Positions 43,773 through 54,080 of a stretch of DNA of 64,000 bases are shown here, piece by piece. Location of the stretch: assembly GCF_004342005.1 (NCBI RefSeq), contig NZ_SMBX01000007.1, positions 121,831-185,830 of the forward strand, read 5' to 3'. Position 1 is the first letter of the stretch. Every line of letters starts with the position of its first letter. The position numbers were made by a program, and so were the translations under genes. Under the pieces are notes generated by a model. The model worked only from the letters and a program-made list of their open reading frames with translations. It did no database searches and was not told the DNA's origin. This DNA comes from Paracandidimonas soli. Its GTDB lineage: Bacteria > Pseudomonadota > Gammaproteobacteria > Burkholderiales > Burkholderiaceae_B.

Positions 43773-43851
43773 ATTTCTTGCTCATTGATGCCGCATTTCC
43801 ATTTGTATGAAATGAACGCTATCGCGCTTACAACGCCAACGGCTTTCACGC

Positions 43852-46209
43852 ATGACGCTTTTCCTGCTTATCCTGCTGCCCTTCCTGGCGACGCCGGCCG
43901 TTTTCCTGGCGGCGCGCCACTGGACCCCTGCTGCCACCGCGCTCGTCCCCGCATTGCTGTTCTGCGGATTTGCTTCCTATGGCTCGACGGTGACGCAACT
44001 GGACGCCATCGTTCAGTACGTTCAGTGGATACCGTCCCTCGGAATTTCGCTTGCATTGCGCCTGGACGGCCTGGCCCTGATCTTCGCACTGCTGATCACC
44101 GGCATCGGCACGGCCATCTTCCTGTATGCCTCGGCCTATCTCCCACGCACCTGGCAGACACCGCGTTTCTTCGCCACCCTGAACGTGTTCATGGTCTCGA
44201 TGCTCGGAGCCGTCATCTCGGATGATTTGCTGGGATTGATCGTGTTTTGGGAACTGACGAGCCTTTCATCCTTCATGCTGATCGGATATGACCCCACCCG
44301 GGCGGAGTGCCGCAGATCGGCCCAGCAAGGCCTGCTCATCACCGTCGCCGGCGGCCTCGCCATGCTCGCCGGCGTGATCCTGCTGGGCGCCCTCACCGGC
44401 ACGTACCGGATTTCCGAACTTCTCGCGCAAGGCCTTGACGCCCGGCTATCCGCCTCCCTGGGCACCGCCATCGTCCTGCTGATTGCAATCGGCGCATTCT
44501 CGAAGTCTGCCCAGTTTCCAATGCACTCCTGGCTGGCCAATGCAATGGTGGCGCCAACCCCCGTATCCGCCTTCCTTCATTCCGCGACCATGGTGAAATT
44601 GGGCGTCTATCTGCTGGCGCGCCTGAACCCCGTGCTGTCGGAAATCGGAATCTGGACACCGCTGCTGCTCACGGTCGGCAGTCTCACCATGTTCTGCGCA
44701 ACGATTCTTGCGCTTCGCGAAACCGACCTGAAGCGCATCCTCGCCTACACCACCATCGTGTCGCTCGGCACGTTGATCACCCTGATCGGCGCCGACCATC
44801 CCGCCGCGGCCATGGCGATGGCCGTCTTCCTGGTGGTGCACGCACTGTACAAGGCATGCCTGTTCATGGTTGCCGGCATCATCGATCATTCCGTGGGGAC
44901 AAGAGACAGCACGATACTGGGCGGACTTGCCAAGGCCATGCCGATCACCGCGGCAATCGCCTGCCTGGCTTCTCTGTCCATGGCCGGCATCCCCCCCTTG
45001 TTCGGATTCATCGGCAAAGAGCTGATCTACGAAGCAGCCCTCTCCGCTCCGATTCCCCATGCCGCCTTCGCCATCGCGATACTGGCCAACGCATGCATGG
45101 TCGTCGTTGCAGGGATCATCGCACTGCGATGCTTCTTCGGAAGCGCGACCGAAGTCCTCGACCGCTCCGAATCAACGCCCCATGATCCGTCCGTGCTCAT
45201 GTGGATCGGACCTTTGATTCTTGCCTTGTTGGGCTTGCTCCTCGGCCTCATGCCGGGCTGGATCCAGAGTCTTCTTTCCTCCGCCGCAACCTCGGCGCAA
45301 GGGGAGGCCGTCGACCTGCAATTGAGCCTGTGGCACGGATTTACGCCTATGCTGGCGCTAAGCGCAGTCACTCTGGCGATCGGAACCGTCATCTATCTTT
45401 GCTGGAATCGCCTCCAGCGCCGTCTGAAAGCCATCAGCCTCATCGACCGATGGGGACCAGATGCATTGTACGACCGGGCGCTGGAGGCTTTGGCAAAGGC
45501 TTCCACCTGGCAGACCGCCCTGATACAGACAGGCAGCCTGCGCCACTACATGGCAATGAGCGTCGGTATCGTTGCGGCGGCAACCCTGGCCGCCGCCGTG
45601 ATGAACGATGCGCTGGCCCTGCCGCCGCTCCTGAAAAGCGGTGCGGGCATGGAACAGCTCATATTGCCCCTCCTGCTCATCGCGGCATCCATCATGGTGC
45701 TCCGTTCGCGCAGCTTCGTGCAGGGCATCATCTCCGCGGGCGCCGTAGGCTTCGGCGTCGCGGTCGTGTTCCTGCTTGGAGGAGCGCCGGACCTCGCATT
45801 CACCCAGTTCTCGGTCGAAGCCCTCTCCGTTGTCATCCTGCTGGCCGTGATCGGTCATATGCCTTTCCGCGTCTCCGATCCCAGGTCCTCCAGACAGCGC
45901 AACCGGGACGCATGCATCGGCGTCATGTTCGGCCTGATGTTCATCGCTGTCCTGTTCAGCGTGGTGGCCTTGCCGTTCAACGAGGCCCTGTCCGACTTCT
46001 TCCGCGAAGCGAGCTATCCGCTGGCGCATGGGCGCAATCTGGTCAACGTCATCATCGTCGACTTCCGCGCCCTCGATACGCTTGGCGAGATTACCGTACT
46101 GGCCCTCGCAGCCCTGGCGGCTGTGGCGGTTTTCTTCAGCGCCGGCGGCAATAAGCCCGAGGCCCCCAGGACCGGCGCGAAACAAGCCATTATCGGGAAA
46201 ACGCAATGA
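43852..46209 (+). CDS. mnhA: Mrp/Mnh cation:proton antiporter subunit A
   Basis: A 785-residue polytopic inner-membrane protein homologous to NADH dehydrogenase subunit L plus the MrpA C-terminal extension. It carries the proton-translocating core ([75 protein letters not shown]) and the DUF4040-like end ([19 protein letters not shown]). Length and domains are normal. Mrp complexes exchange Na+ or K+ for H+ and support pH and salt tolerance. It overlaps mnhB by ATGA and begins a seven-gene operon. Confidence 0.95.
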   Translation: MTLFLLILLPFLATPAVFLAARHWTPAATALVPALLFCGFASYGSTVTQLDAIVQYVQWIPSLGISLALRLDGLALIFALLITGIGTAIFLYASAYLPRTWQTPRFFATLNVFMVSMLGAVISDDLLGLIVFWELTSLSSFMLIGYDPTRAECRRSAQQGLLITVAGGLAMLAGVILLGALTGTYRISELLAQGLDARLSASLGTAIVLLIAIGAFSKSAQFPMHSWLANAMVAPTPVSAFLHSATMVKLGVYLLARLNPVLSEIGIWTPLLLTVGSLTMFCATILALRETDLKRILAYTTIVSLGTLITLIGADHPAAAMAMAVFLVVHALYKACLFMVAGIIDHSVGTRDSTILGGLAKAMPITAAIACLASLSMAGIPPLFGFIGKELIYEAALSAPIPHAAFAIAILANACMVVVAGIIALRCFFGSATEVLDRSESTPHDPSVLMWIGPLILALLGLLLGLMPGWIQSLLSSAATSAQGEAVDLQLSLWHGFTPMLALSAVTLAIGTVIYLCWNRLQRRLKAISLIDRWGPDALYDRALEALAKASTWQTALIQTGSLRHYMAMSVGIVAAATLAAAVMNDALALPPLLKSGAGMEQLILPLLLIAASIMVLRSRSFVQGIISAGAVGFGVAVVFLLGGAPDLAFTQFSVEALSVVILLAVIGHMPFRVSDPRSSRQRNRDACIGVMFGLMFIAVLFSVVALPFNEALSDFFREASYPLAHGRNLVNVIIVDFRALDTLGEITVLALAALAAVAVFFSAGGNKPEAPRTGAKQAIIGKTQ

Positions 46210-46604
46210 ATTCCGTAGTGTTCAAGGTCGGTTCGTCCGTCGTGCTTCCATTCGCCCTGCTGCTGTCCCTGTACCTGCTCTGGCGTGGCCATAACGAACC
46301 GGGCGGAGGTTTCATCGGCGGCCTGATCGCCGCGGCCGGCTATGCCAGCTATGCCCTGCCGCGCGGATATGCAGCATTGAAGCGAGTGCTGCCCATCGAT
46401 GCATTGCAGCTCCTGGCATTGGGGCTCGGGGCGGCATTGATATCCGGCTTGCCGGGCCTGCAGGGAAGCCTTGCCTACCTGACACACGCCTGGACGGAAG
46501 TAGGCACCATCGCCCTGGGCACGACACTGCTGTTCGATATCGGTGTCTACCTCACCGTGCTGGGCGCCATCCTCACTTTCTTGAGCTTTTTCCTGGAGCA
46601 GTGA
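46206..46604 (+). CDS. mnhB: Mrp/Mnh antiporter subunit B
   Basis: A 132-residue MnhB-domain protein with four membrane segments. Its hallmark is [20 protein letters not shown] near residue 24. [20 protein letters not shown] is the conserved last helix region. It is part of the membrane antiporter complex; the start overlaps mnhA and the stop abuts mnhC. Confidence 0.94.
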   Translation: MNSVVFKVGSSVVLPFALLLSLYLLWRGHNEPGGGFIGGLIAAAGYASYALPRGYAALKRVLPIDALQLLALGLGAALISGLPGLQGSLAYLTHAWTEVGTIALGTTLLFDIGVYLTVLGAILTFLSFFLEQ

Positions 46605-46990
46605 ATGGAGCCACTCTACATTGTCGCGATAGGAGTCATGGCGGGCGTCGCAGCCTATCTTCTGATGTCACGCAATGTATTGCGGATGGTGCTGGGCCTG
46701 CTGCTTCTCGGCAACGCGGCCAATCTCACCATCTTCGTGGCCGGCCGGCTGGGTTCGAACGTACCGCCGCTCATCACGGGAGAGCAGACCGCAATCGCCG
46801 TCAGCGCCAACCCATTGCCGCAGGCCCTTATTCTGACCGCGATCGTAATTTCGTTCTCGCTCATCGCCTTCACCGTGGTCTTGCTGCATAAGGCGCACCA
46901 GCGCCTGCATATCCTCGACACGGAAGAAATGAGAGAAGCCGAGCCAGTCGATGCCGACGCACACGGCAACCCGAGCAGCGGGGCAAAGCA

Positions 46991-46994
<4 letters not shown>
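46605..46994 (+). CDS. mnhC: Mrp/Mnh antiporter subunit C
   Basis: A 129-residue NuoK-like subunit with three membrane helices. Characteristic segments are LMSRNVLRMVLGLLLLGNAA, NLTIFVAGRL and PLPQALILTAIVISFSLIAF. The hydrophilic C-terminal tail (about 30 residues) is variable in the family. The stop overlaps mnhD by ATGA. Confidence 0.94.
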
Positions 46995-48488
<1,494 letters not shown>

Positions 48489-48502
<14 letters not shown>

Positions 48503-48818
48503 CTGGATCGCTCGCTGGACAACGCTCATCCTCTTGTTTGCCAAGGAACTGGCGAAATCCGTGCATGACGTAGTGCTGAACGTCATCAACCCGAAACGCG
48601 TCTCCCAGAGCGCCATCGTCGAAATCCCCCTGGACGTGAAAAGCGACCTGGGCATCGCCCTTCTTGCCAACATGGTGACGCTGACGCCAGGCACGACGAC
48701 GCTGCACGTCTCCAAGGACAAAACACGTCTATACGCCCACGTAATGAACTACTCGGACTCCGTGGTAACGGACATCAAGCAGGGGTTCGAATCCCGGATA
48801 CTGAAGGTGCTGCGATGA
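48489..48818 (+). CDS. mnhE: Mrp/Mnh antiporter subunit E, short form
   Basis: A 109-residue MnhE-domain protein from the ATG at 48489, inside the mnhD 3' end. The conserved part is intact: NPKRVSQSAIVEIPLDVKSD, then LLANMVTLTPGTTTLHVSKD. MnhE is usually about 160 residues with two or three N-terminal membrane helices. Here only about 28 residues precede the conserved Asn-Pro and no full transmembrane pair is present. The shortening seems genuine because the upstream frame is blocked by mnhD. Confidence 0.88.
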
Positions 48819-49105
48819 TAGAGACCGTGTTTGCCATCGCCGTCGAGCTGGGCAAGGTGCTGCTGTTCCTGTCCATGATCCTGGTATGCCTTCGTATTGC
48901 ACGAGGTCCTCACGCAGGCGACAGAGTCGTCGCCCTGGACATGCTGTGCCTGCTGGGCGTGGGCGTGGCCGCCCTGGCCGCGATCACCAGCGAGTCAATG
49001 GCATTCATCGACGTGGTGCTGGGCATTGCGCTCATCGGCTTCCTCGCCACCGTGGCCTTTGCCGCGTTCATCGAGCGGGGCAGCACACAGAACGGAGAAG
49101 ACTGA
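48815..49105 (+). CDS. mnhF: Mrp/Mnh antiporter subunit F
   Basis: A 96-residue subunit with three membrane helices and the family signature LRIARGPHAGDRVVALDMLC. VLGIALIGFLATVAFAAFIE is the last helix. It overlaps mnhE by ATGA and ends one base before the mnhG start. Confidence 0.94.
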   Translation: MIETVFAIAVELGKVLLFLSMILVCLRIARGPHAGDRVVALDMLCLLGVGVAALAAITSESMAFIDVVLGIALIGFLATVAFAAFIERGSTQNGED

Positions 49106-49106
49106 C

Positions 49107-49541
49107 ATGCTGATGTGGCTGGCCGCATTCTTTGTGTTCTCTGGATCCGTCATCACGTTCATCGCGGCGCTGGGCGTCCTGCGGCTGCCGGACTTTTTCA
49201 TGCGCATGCACGCGGCGACCAAGGCAGGGGTCGTCGGTCCCAGCCTGCTGCTGTTGGGCGCCGGCTGCTTCGACCCGTCATGGGCCACATGGATCAAGAT
49301 CGCGCTGGCCATCCTGTTCCTGTGCATGACGACCCCTATTGCCGCGCACTTGCTGAGCAAGGCCGGTTTCCTGGGTGGCGTGCGGCTCTGGGAAGGCACA
49401 TCGCGCAATGACCTGGAGACCGAACTGCACCCCAGCGTCTTTGCGGAAACGGATGCGGACGCAGATACGGACGCGCCGCTGTCCGACGATCCTCCAGCGG
49501 CTGATATGATGGCTGACTCCACGGCTTCCCGGAGACAGTAG
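49107..49541 (+). CDS. mnhG: Mrp/Mnh antiporter subunit G
   Basis: A 144-residue subunit from the ATG at 49107 (CGGAGAAG upstream). The signature is ALGVLRLPDFFMRMHAATKA, and three membrane helices end near residue 85. The hydrophilic tail of about 55 residues is rich in Asp/Ala (ETDADADTDAPLSDDPP), a low-complexity acidic extension. It is the last antiporter gene; the structured repeat begins nine bases after its stop. Confidence 0.93.
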   Translation: MLMWLAAFFVFSGSVITFIAALGVLRLPDFFMRMHAATKAGVVGPSLLLLGAGCFDPSWATWIKIALAILFLCMTTPIAAHLLSKAGFLGGVRLWEGTSRNDLETELHPSVFAETDADADTDAPLSDDPPAADMMADSTASRRQ

Positions 49542-49550
49542 CCTATTGAC

Positions 49551-49673
49551 CACGCGCCGATGCGCAAGCCTCGGTCTTCAGACCGAGGTCAAGCGAGGCA
49601 GTCGTTATACGGCACCGAAGGTGCCCCCGTATTGTGGCGAGGAAGCTCCCGACTTCAGGCGGGAGTGACTCAC
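49551..49673. repeat. Structured dispersed repeat, copy 2 (IS200/IS605-like or omega-RNA-like)
   Basis: A 123-bp element directly after TTGAC. Hairpins are at 49569-49588 (CCTCGGTC-TTCA-GACCGAGG), 49611-49625 (GGCACC-GAA-GGTGCC) and 49646-49665 (CTCCCG...CGGGAG), ending GTGACTCAC. Relative to copy 1 the stems of the first two hairpins differ on both arms and still pair. It lies between mnhG and the sensor kinase gene, so it may act as the mnh operon terminator or as part of the kinase leader. No associated protein gene is in the window. Confidence 0.7.
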
Positions 49674-49741
49674 ACCGGACATCCAGGCCTGTGCCGGCAG
49701 CATCGTCACCCGCCAGCGCTTGGCAAGAGGAGCACGCTATA

Positions 49742-51145
49742 TTGAAGTGGTTTCTTCGTTTACCTCTGCTGGTCAGGATTCCGTTGCTGGCGGCGACCAT
49801 GATCTTTCTGATCGCCATGCTGGTGACGCAGATCGCGGTATTCAGCCTGTCCAGGCAGTACGAACTACTGACGGAGCGCGTGGGGCAAGTCTATCTGGAC
49901 GGCCTGTCGGCCGCCGTATTACAGCCCTACCTGGCGAACGACCCCGAAGGCATTCGCAGCGCGCTGCAGCAGTCGCTCAATTTCTATCTGGGCATAGTGG
50001 ACCGCCAGCTTGCCCTTATCGATCAGGACGCCGGGATCATTGCGCATGTTTCAGGTCCCAACCTGGAAACGCCCACACCGCCTCCCGACACCGTCTTCCA
50101 AGGCTCCAAGGGATATGCCTACGAGCCGGAATCCCGCAGCATCTGGGTCTGGCGCGAACTGGGAGAAAAGGGCATCATTTCCGCCAACCTGGATATTTCC
50201 TCATTCGCCCAGGAACGCTCATTGCTACGCTTCCGATTGGTACTGATCGTGGCATTGATGAGCATGGCGGCTGCCGTCGGGGGCTACATAGTCATTCGAC
50301 GCCTGCAACGCCCCCTGAAAACCCTGAGCGAGCACCTATCGCACGCAGTCTCCTTCGGCCCTCAAAGAATCGACGAGTCGCAAATGCCCTCGGAGGACAG
50401 GCAGACCTACTCCCTCATGCAAGCCTACAACCGCATGACAGAGGCCGTGCAGGAGCGGGAACGCCTATCCGAGCAACTCGCCAAGCAGGACCAGCAGGCT
50501 TTGCTGGGCCGTATTGCCGCGACACTTGCGCATGAAATCCGGAATCCGCTTACTGGCATGATGACGGCCCTGCAGACCATACGCATGTATGGCGACAACG
50601 CCAGCAGCCGAAGGGAGGCATTGGACTTCATTGACCGCGGCATCCAGTCCCTCCAGGGTGTGGCGCAGGCAACCTTGAACGCCTACCGGCCTAGCGCTCC
50701 CGGCCCCGATCTGAAAAGCCGGGATCTGCACGACGTGATCCTGCTCGTCGAGCCCCATGCGGCACGCAAAGGTGTCGGTGTGGTCCATCACATATCATTG
50801 CCTGAGCCAGTGAGGCTGGATGCATTCAAGATCCGGCAAATTGCCCTCAACCTCCTGCTCAATGCCATCCAGACCTCCGCCGAAGGAAAAACGGTTACGC
50901 TGCATGCCTCGAACGACGGCAATAGCTTTACCCTAAAGGTCAGCGACGAGGGAACAGGCCTGCCGAGGCATATCGAGTCCTTTCTCCTGGCGGACGACAC
51001 GGCATACAGCGACAGGTCCCTGGGACTCGAGATCGTGCGCCGCCTGGCAGGCGAGCTGAATGGCCGGATTGCCGTGCATAATCAGGCCGGCAGCGGCTCG
51101 GTCATTGCCTTGACATTCACCATGCCGGAGGACGCGTCTCGATGA
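49742..51145 (+). CDS. Sensor histidine kinase (NtrB/ZraS-like)
   Basis: About 467 residues from a TTG at 49742. AAGAGGAG nine bases upstream decides this start; a longer frame would begin inside the repeat. The first membrane helix is at about residues 10-32, then a periplasmic sensor of about 130 residues, a second helix near residue 165 and a HAMP-like linker. HisKA carries His264 in ATLAHEIRNPLTG. The HATPase domain has NLLLNAIQTSAEG, DEGTGLPRH and LGLEIVRRLAGE. Its stop overlaps the response-regulator start (ATGA). The stimulus is unknown; it lies downstream of the antiporter operon. Confidence 0.9.
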   Translation: MKWFLRLPLLVRIPLLAATMIFLIAMLVTQIAVFSLSRQYELLTERVGQVYLDGLSAAVLQPYLANDPEGIRSALQQSLNFYLGIVDRQLALIDQDAGIIAHVSGPNLETPTPPPDTVFQGSKGYAYEPESRSIWVWRELGEKGIISANLDISSFAQERSLLRFRLVLIVALMSMAAAVGGYIVIRRLQRPLKTLSEHLSHAVSFGPQRIDESQMPSEDRQTYSLMQAYNRMTEAVQERERLSEQLAKQDQQALLGRIAATLAHEIRNPLTGMMTALQTIRMYGDNASSRREALDFIDRGIQSLQGVAQATLNAYRPSAPGPDLKSRDLHDVILLVEPHAARKGVGVVHHISLPEPVRLDAFKIRQIALNLLLNAIQTSAEGKTVTLHASNDGNSFTLKVSDEGTGLPRHIESFLLADDTAYSDRSLGLEIVRRLAGELNGRIAVHNQAGSGSVIALTFTMPEDASR

Positions 51146-52473
51146 AGCGGGAAAACATTGACGTACTGCTGGTCGAAGACGACGGCGTCCTGGGAGGCGC
51201 CGTGGCACAGCGCCTGCGTCTGGAAGGCCTTTCCGTGCATTGGGCGCAAAGCGTTTCCGATGCGCTGGAAAGCCTGGAACGATGCCAGCCGGCGCTCATG
51301 TTGTGCGACATACGCTTGCCGGACGGAACCGGCACTGATGTCTACAAACGCGCCGGCAAGCTCATATGGGAAACGGACGTCATCTTCGCCACGGCATACG
51401 CGGAGATCCAGCAAGCTATTGACCTGGTGAAAGCCGGCGCCACGGACTATCTGGTCAAGCCGTACGACATCAATGACCTGGTCAGGCGCATCAAGGCCGG
51501 TCTTGCGCGCGCCCTCCTTCCGCGCGGAGCAAGAACGCCGCTGCGCGGCTTTCATTACGAAACACCGGAAATGAGCCGGATCGTATCGCATCTGAAACGG
51601 CTGGCCAAAGAAAACTTTTCCATATTGCTGGTGGGCGAAAGCGGAACGGGCAAGGAACTCGCCGCCCGGCTCATACATGAAGCATCCGGCCGCGCTCCCG
51701 CCCCCTTTGTCCCAGTCTGTTGCGCGGACATAACCGAGGCGACGCTGGAAAACAAATATTTCGGCAGTGAGGCCGGCTTTCCGCCTGACGCACGGACACC
51801 CAGCATCGGCCTGCTGGAGCAGGTCGGCACGGGTACGCTGTTCCTTGACGAAATCTGCGAAATGCATCCGAAGTTACAGATCCTGCTTGCCAGGGCGCTT
51901 CAGGACGGTGGATTCCACCGGGTGGGCGGCTCCTCCCTCATCCCGCTCAAGGGACGGATCGTGGCGGCAACCAATGCGGACATAAACGATGCCCTCGAAT
52001 CGGGCCGGCTTCGGCGCGATCTGTACTATCGCTTGCAAAATGCCCAGGTCACCATCCCTCCGCTGCGGAATCGCATCGCGGATATCATTCCACTGGCGGA
52101 AAGACTCCTGGAATCCTATGGGGCCAACAAGCCCCTGGCTCCGTTCTCGATTTCCGAGCGGGGAAAACGAGCGCTGCTCGAGCACCAGTGGCCAGGCAAT
52201 GTCCGCGAACTGGCAAACAGGATCGTACAGGCCTGCACGCTTGCGGATAGCTCAGTGCTGGACGTCAAAGATGTGTTTCCCGAGGTGGCTCAGGAACCCG
52301 ACGCGAGACCGTCGCTGTCCCGTGCGCGTGCCAACGCGGAAAAGGAGGAGATCGAACGGGTCATCGCCGAATGCGGCGGCAGGATTGGCGAAGCGGCCAA
52401 AAGGCTTGGTGTATCGCGCACCACTTTATGGAAGCGGCGTCGCGGCCGCGACTCATCGCCGGATGCCTCATGA
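51142..52473 (+). CDS. NtrC-family response regulator lacking the GAFTGA motif
   Basis: A 443-residue regulator. The receiver domain carries the acceptor Asp56 (CDIRLPDG) and the conserved Lys in YLVKPYD. The AAA+ domain has Walker A GESGTGKE near residue 165, Walker B GTLFLDEI, and the arginine-finger segment RRDLYYRLQNAQVTIPPLR. A Fis-type HTH (IGEAAKRLGVSRTTLWKRRR) ends the protein. At residues 212-217, where sigma54 activators have GAFTGA, this protein has GFPPDA. It probably does not remodel sigma54 holoenzyme and may act on sigma70 promoters, as TyrR or Rhodobacter NtrC do. It is coupled to the kinase gene. Confidence 0.88.
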   Translation: MKRENIDVLLVEDDGVLGGAVAQRLRLEGLSVHWAQSVSDALESLERCQPALMLCDIRLPDGTGTDVYKRAGKLIWETDVIFATAYAEIQQAIDLVKAGATDYLVKPYDINDLVRRIKAGLARALLPRGARTPLRGFHYETPEMSRIVSHLKRLAKENFSILLVGESGTGKELAARLIHEASGRAPAPFVPVCCADITEATLENKYFGSEAGFPPDARTPSIGLLEQVGTGTLFLDEICEMHPKLQILLARALQDGGFHRVGGSSLIPLKGRIVAATNADINDALESGRLRRDLYYRLQNAQVTIPPLRNRIADIIPLAERLLESYGANKPLAPFSISERGKRALLEHQWPGNVRELANRIVQACTLADSSVLDVKDVFPEVAQEPDARPSLSRARANAEKEEIERVIAECGGRIGEAAKRLGVSRTTLWKRRRGRDSSPDAS

Positions 52474-52490
52474 CTGGCTTGGCCTCCGCC

Positions 52491-52548
52491 CTACCGGCGC
52501 GCCACCCCCAGCTTGCCCAGGTTCTCCACCATGTCCTCCGCCGATGTC
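52491..52548. repeat. 58-bp direct repeat, left copy (peroxiredoxin 3'-end duplicate)
   Basis: Identical over 58 bp to 57813-57870 in the same orientation. The repeat starts exactly at the reversed stop codon of the peroxiredoxin gene and encodes its last 18 residues ([18 protein letters not shown]). Identity ends after GATGTC. It begins 17 nt after the response-regulator stop. The two copies bracket a 5.26-kb catabolic cassette. Confidence 0.85.
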
Positions 52549-52569
52549 TGCCGAAGGGCTAACCAGGCT

Positions 52570-53163
52570 TCAGCGAGCGGAAAACACGACAGTGTCACTG
52601 GTTTCGGTCTTGCAGAAGCGCTGGATGCTTTGCACCGAGTTGCCATGCTCCTGGGCAGAATGCGCCGCACACAGATCCTCGAGCAGGATGACCTCGTAGT
52701 CCCGGTCATGGGCATCGCGCACAGTGGCCTGCACGACCGCTTGCGTGGAAACGCCCGAGCAGTATATGCGCGTGACTCCGTTGGCTCGCAGTTGCGCTTC
52801 CAGCGTCGTCGAGTAGAACGGGCTGACGCGATGCTTCACCACCTGGATATCGCCTTCGCGCTGTTCGAGCTCGGGATGGATTTCGGTGCCCCAGGCTCCC
52901 AGCTGGAAAATGCCATGCTGCGGAGCCGCTGAAAAGACCTGCGATCCCTGGGGGCATTCGGGATAGCCCGCCGAAAACCCGACCCGTACAAAGCCGACCA
53001 GTATTCCCGCCTTGCGTGCATTGGCGATGGCACTAGCGGTCTTGCCAATGATCCGCCGCTCCCGGACTTGCTCGCCCAGCGGGCCGGCGCCGTTCGGTCC
53101 ATCGTCGTGAACGAGATCATTCTGCATATCCAGCACGAGATAAATCGCACGATCGGTTTTCAT
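52570..53163 (-). CDS. Isochorismatase-family hydrolase without the catalytic Cys
   Basis: About 197 residues from the ATG at 53163 (AAAAGGA seven bases upstream). The fold is clear: Asp12 in YLVLDMQNDLVHD and Lys110 in VVKHRVSPFYST match two of the Asp-Lys-Cys triad. The segment that normally holds the Cys (GVxTNxCVxxTxRDA) reads GVSTQAVVQATVRDA, with Val143 in place of the nucleophile. Amidohydrolase chemistry is therefore unlikely; true isochorismatases also lack this Cys, so vinyl-ether hydrolysis or a changed role is possible. It is the last gene of the cassette. Confidence 0.82.
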   Translation of the reverse strand: MKTDRAIYLVLDMQNDLVHDDGPNGAGPLGEQVRERRIIGKTASAIANARKAGILVGFVRVGFSAGYPECPQGSQVFSAAPQHGIFQLGAWGTEIHPELEQREGDIQVVKHRVSPFYSTTLEAQLRANGVTRIYCSGVSTQAVVQATVRDAHDRDYEVILLEDLCAAHSAQEHGNSVQSIQRFCKTETSDTVVFSAR

Positions 53164-53206
53164 AGACATCCTTTTCATTGCAATAAGAGAGTTGATCAAT
53201 GCCGGC

Positions 53207-54019
53207 TCAGGCGGCCCTGGACTTCTGAACACTGGCGATATCCACGTCCGCAATCATGGAAGCCGAGGAAAAACCGCCGTCCACCGGCAGAATGACACCC
53301 GACAGAAAGCGGGCCGCCGGCGACGCCAGGAACAGGGCCGCATTGGCGACATCCCGCTCTTCCCCCAGGACGCCCAGAGGCGTTCTGCGGCGGCGTTCCT
53401 CCCAGCCCTCGCTGTCCAGCGTGCGTCGCGACATTTCATTGGGGATGGCGCTGGGCGCGATGGAGTTGACCCGCACCCCGCTGGGCCCGAGCTCTGCCGC
53501 GAGCGAGCGGGTAATGGCATCGACGCCGCCCTTGAGCGCGGCATAGCCGCTGCTGTAGGCCACGCCCCCCAGCCCCACGACGGACGAAATATTCAGGATC
53601 AGGCCGTGCCGCGCGGAGCGCATGGCGGGAGCCACGGCACGGCTCATCAGCAGAGGCCCCTTCAGGCCCACGGCCAGCATCCGGTCCACGATGTCGGGCT
53701 GTATGTCGTCGATCGGTCCATAGCGGGCAAAGATGGCGCTGTTGACCAGCACCGACACCGTGCCGAAAGCGTCGATGGCCTCCTGCGCGGCCCTTCGCGC
53801 GCTATCGAGGCTGCTGACATCGAGATCCAGCGCCAGCGCCCTGCCGCCCCCGGCGCGGATCTCCCGGGCCACCCGCTCCGCCGCATCGACATCGATGTCG
53901 CCTATCGCCACTGCCGCGCCATGACGCGCATACAGCAAGGATATCGCCCTTCCCAGCCCCTGACCGCCCCCGGTTACCAGGGCGACTTCCTTATCAAGAT
54001 CCATACTAGTGCGACTCAT
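53207..54019 (-). CDS. Classical SDR oxidoreductase
   Basis: About 270 residues. The cofactor motif is VALVTGGGQGLGRAISLLYA, an acidic IGDIDVDAAERVA follows strand 2 (NAD preference), LVNSAIFARYG sits at the NNAG position, and the catalytic residues are in ISSVVGLGG and YSSGYAALKGG. The SDR YxxxK is read as YAALK. It ends with the usual PVDGGFSSA. It lies between Bug and isochorismatase-like genes on the same strand. Confidence 0.86.
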   Translation of the reverse strand: MSRTSMDLDKEVALVTGGGQGLGRAISLLYARHGAAVAIGDIDVDAAERVAREIRAGGGRALALDLDVSSLDSARRAAQEAIDAFGTVSVLVNSAIFARYGPIDDIQPDIVDRMLAVGLKGPLLMSRAVAPAMRSARHGLILNISSVVGLGGVAYSSGYAALKGGVDAITRSLAAELGPSGVRVNSIAPSAIPNEMSRRTLDSEGWEERRRRTPLGVLGEERDVANAALFLASPAARFLSGVILPVDGGFSSASMIADVDIASVQKSRAA

Positions 54020-54080
54020 GTGACTCTGCTGCTCAACGTGAAGATTGAAATGGCGTAGTCCTGGCGGATCGATGCCTGCA

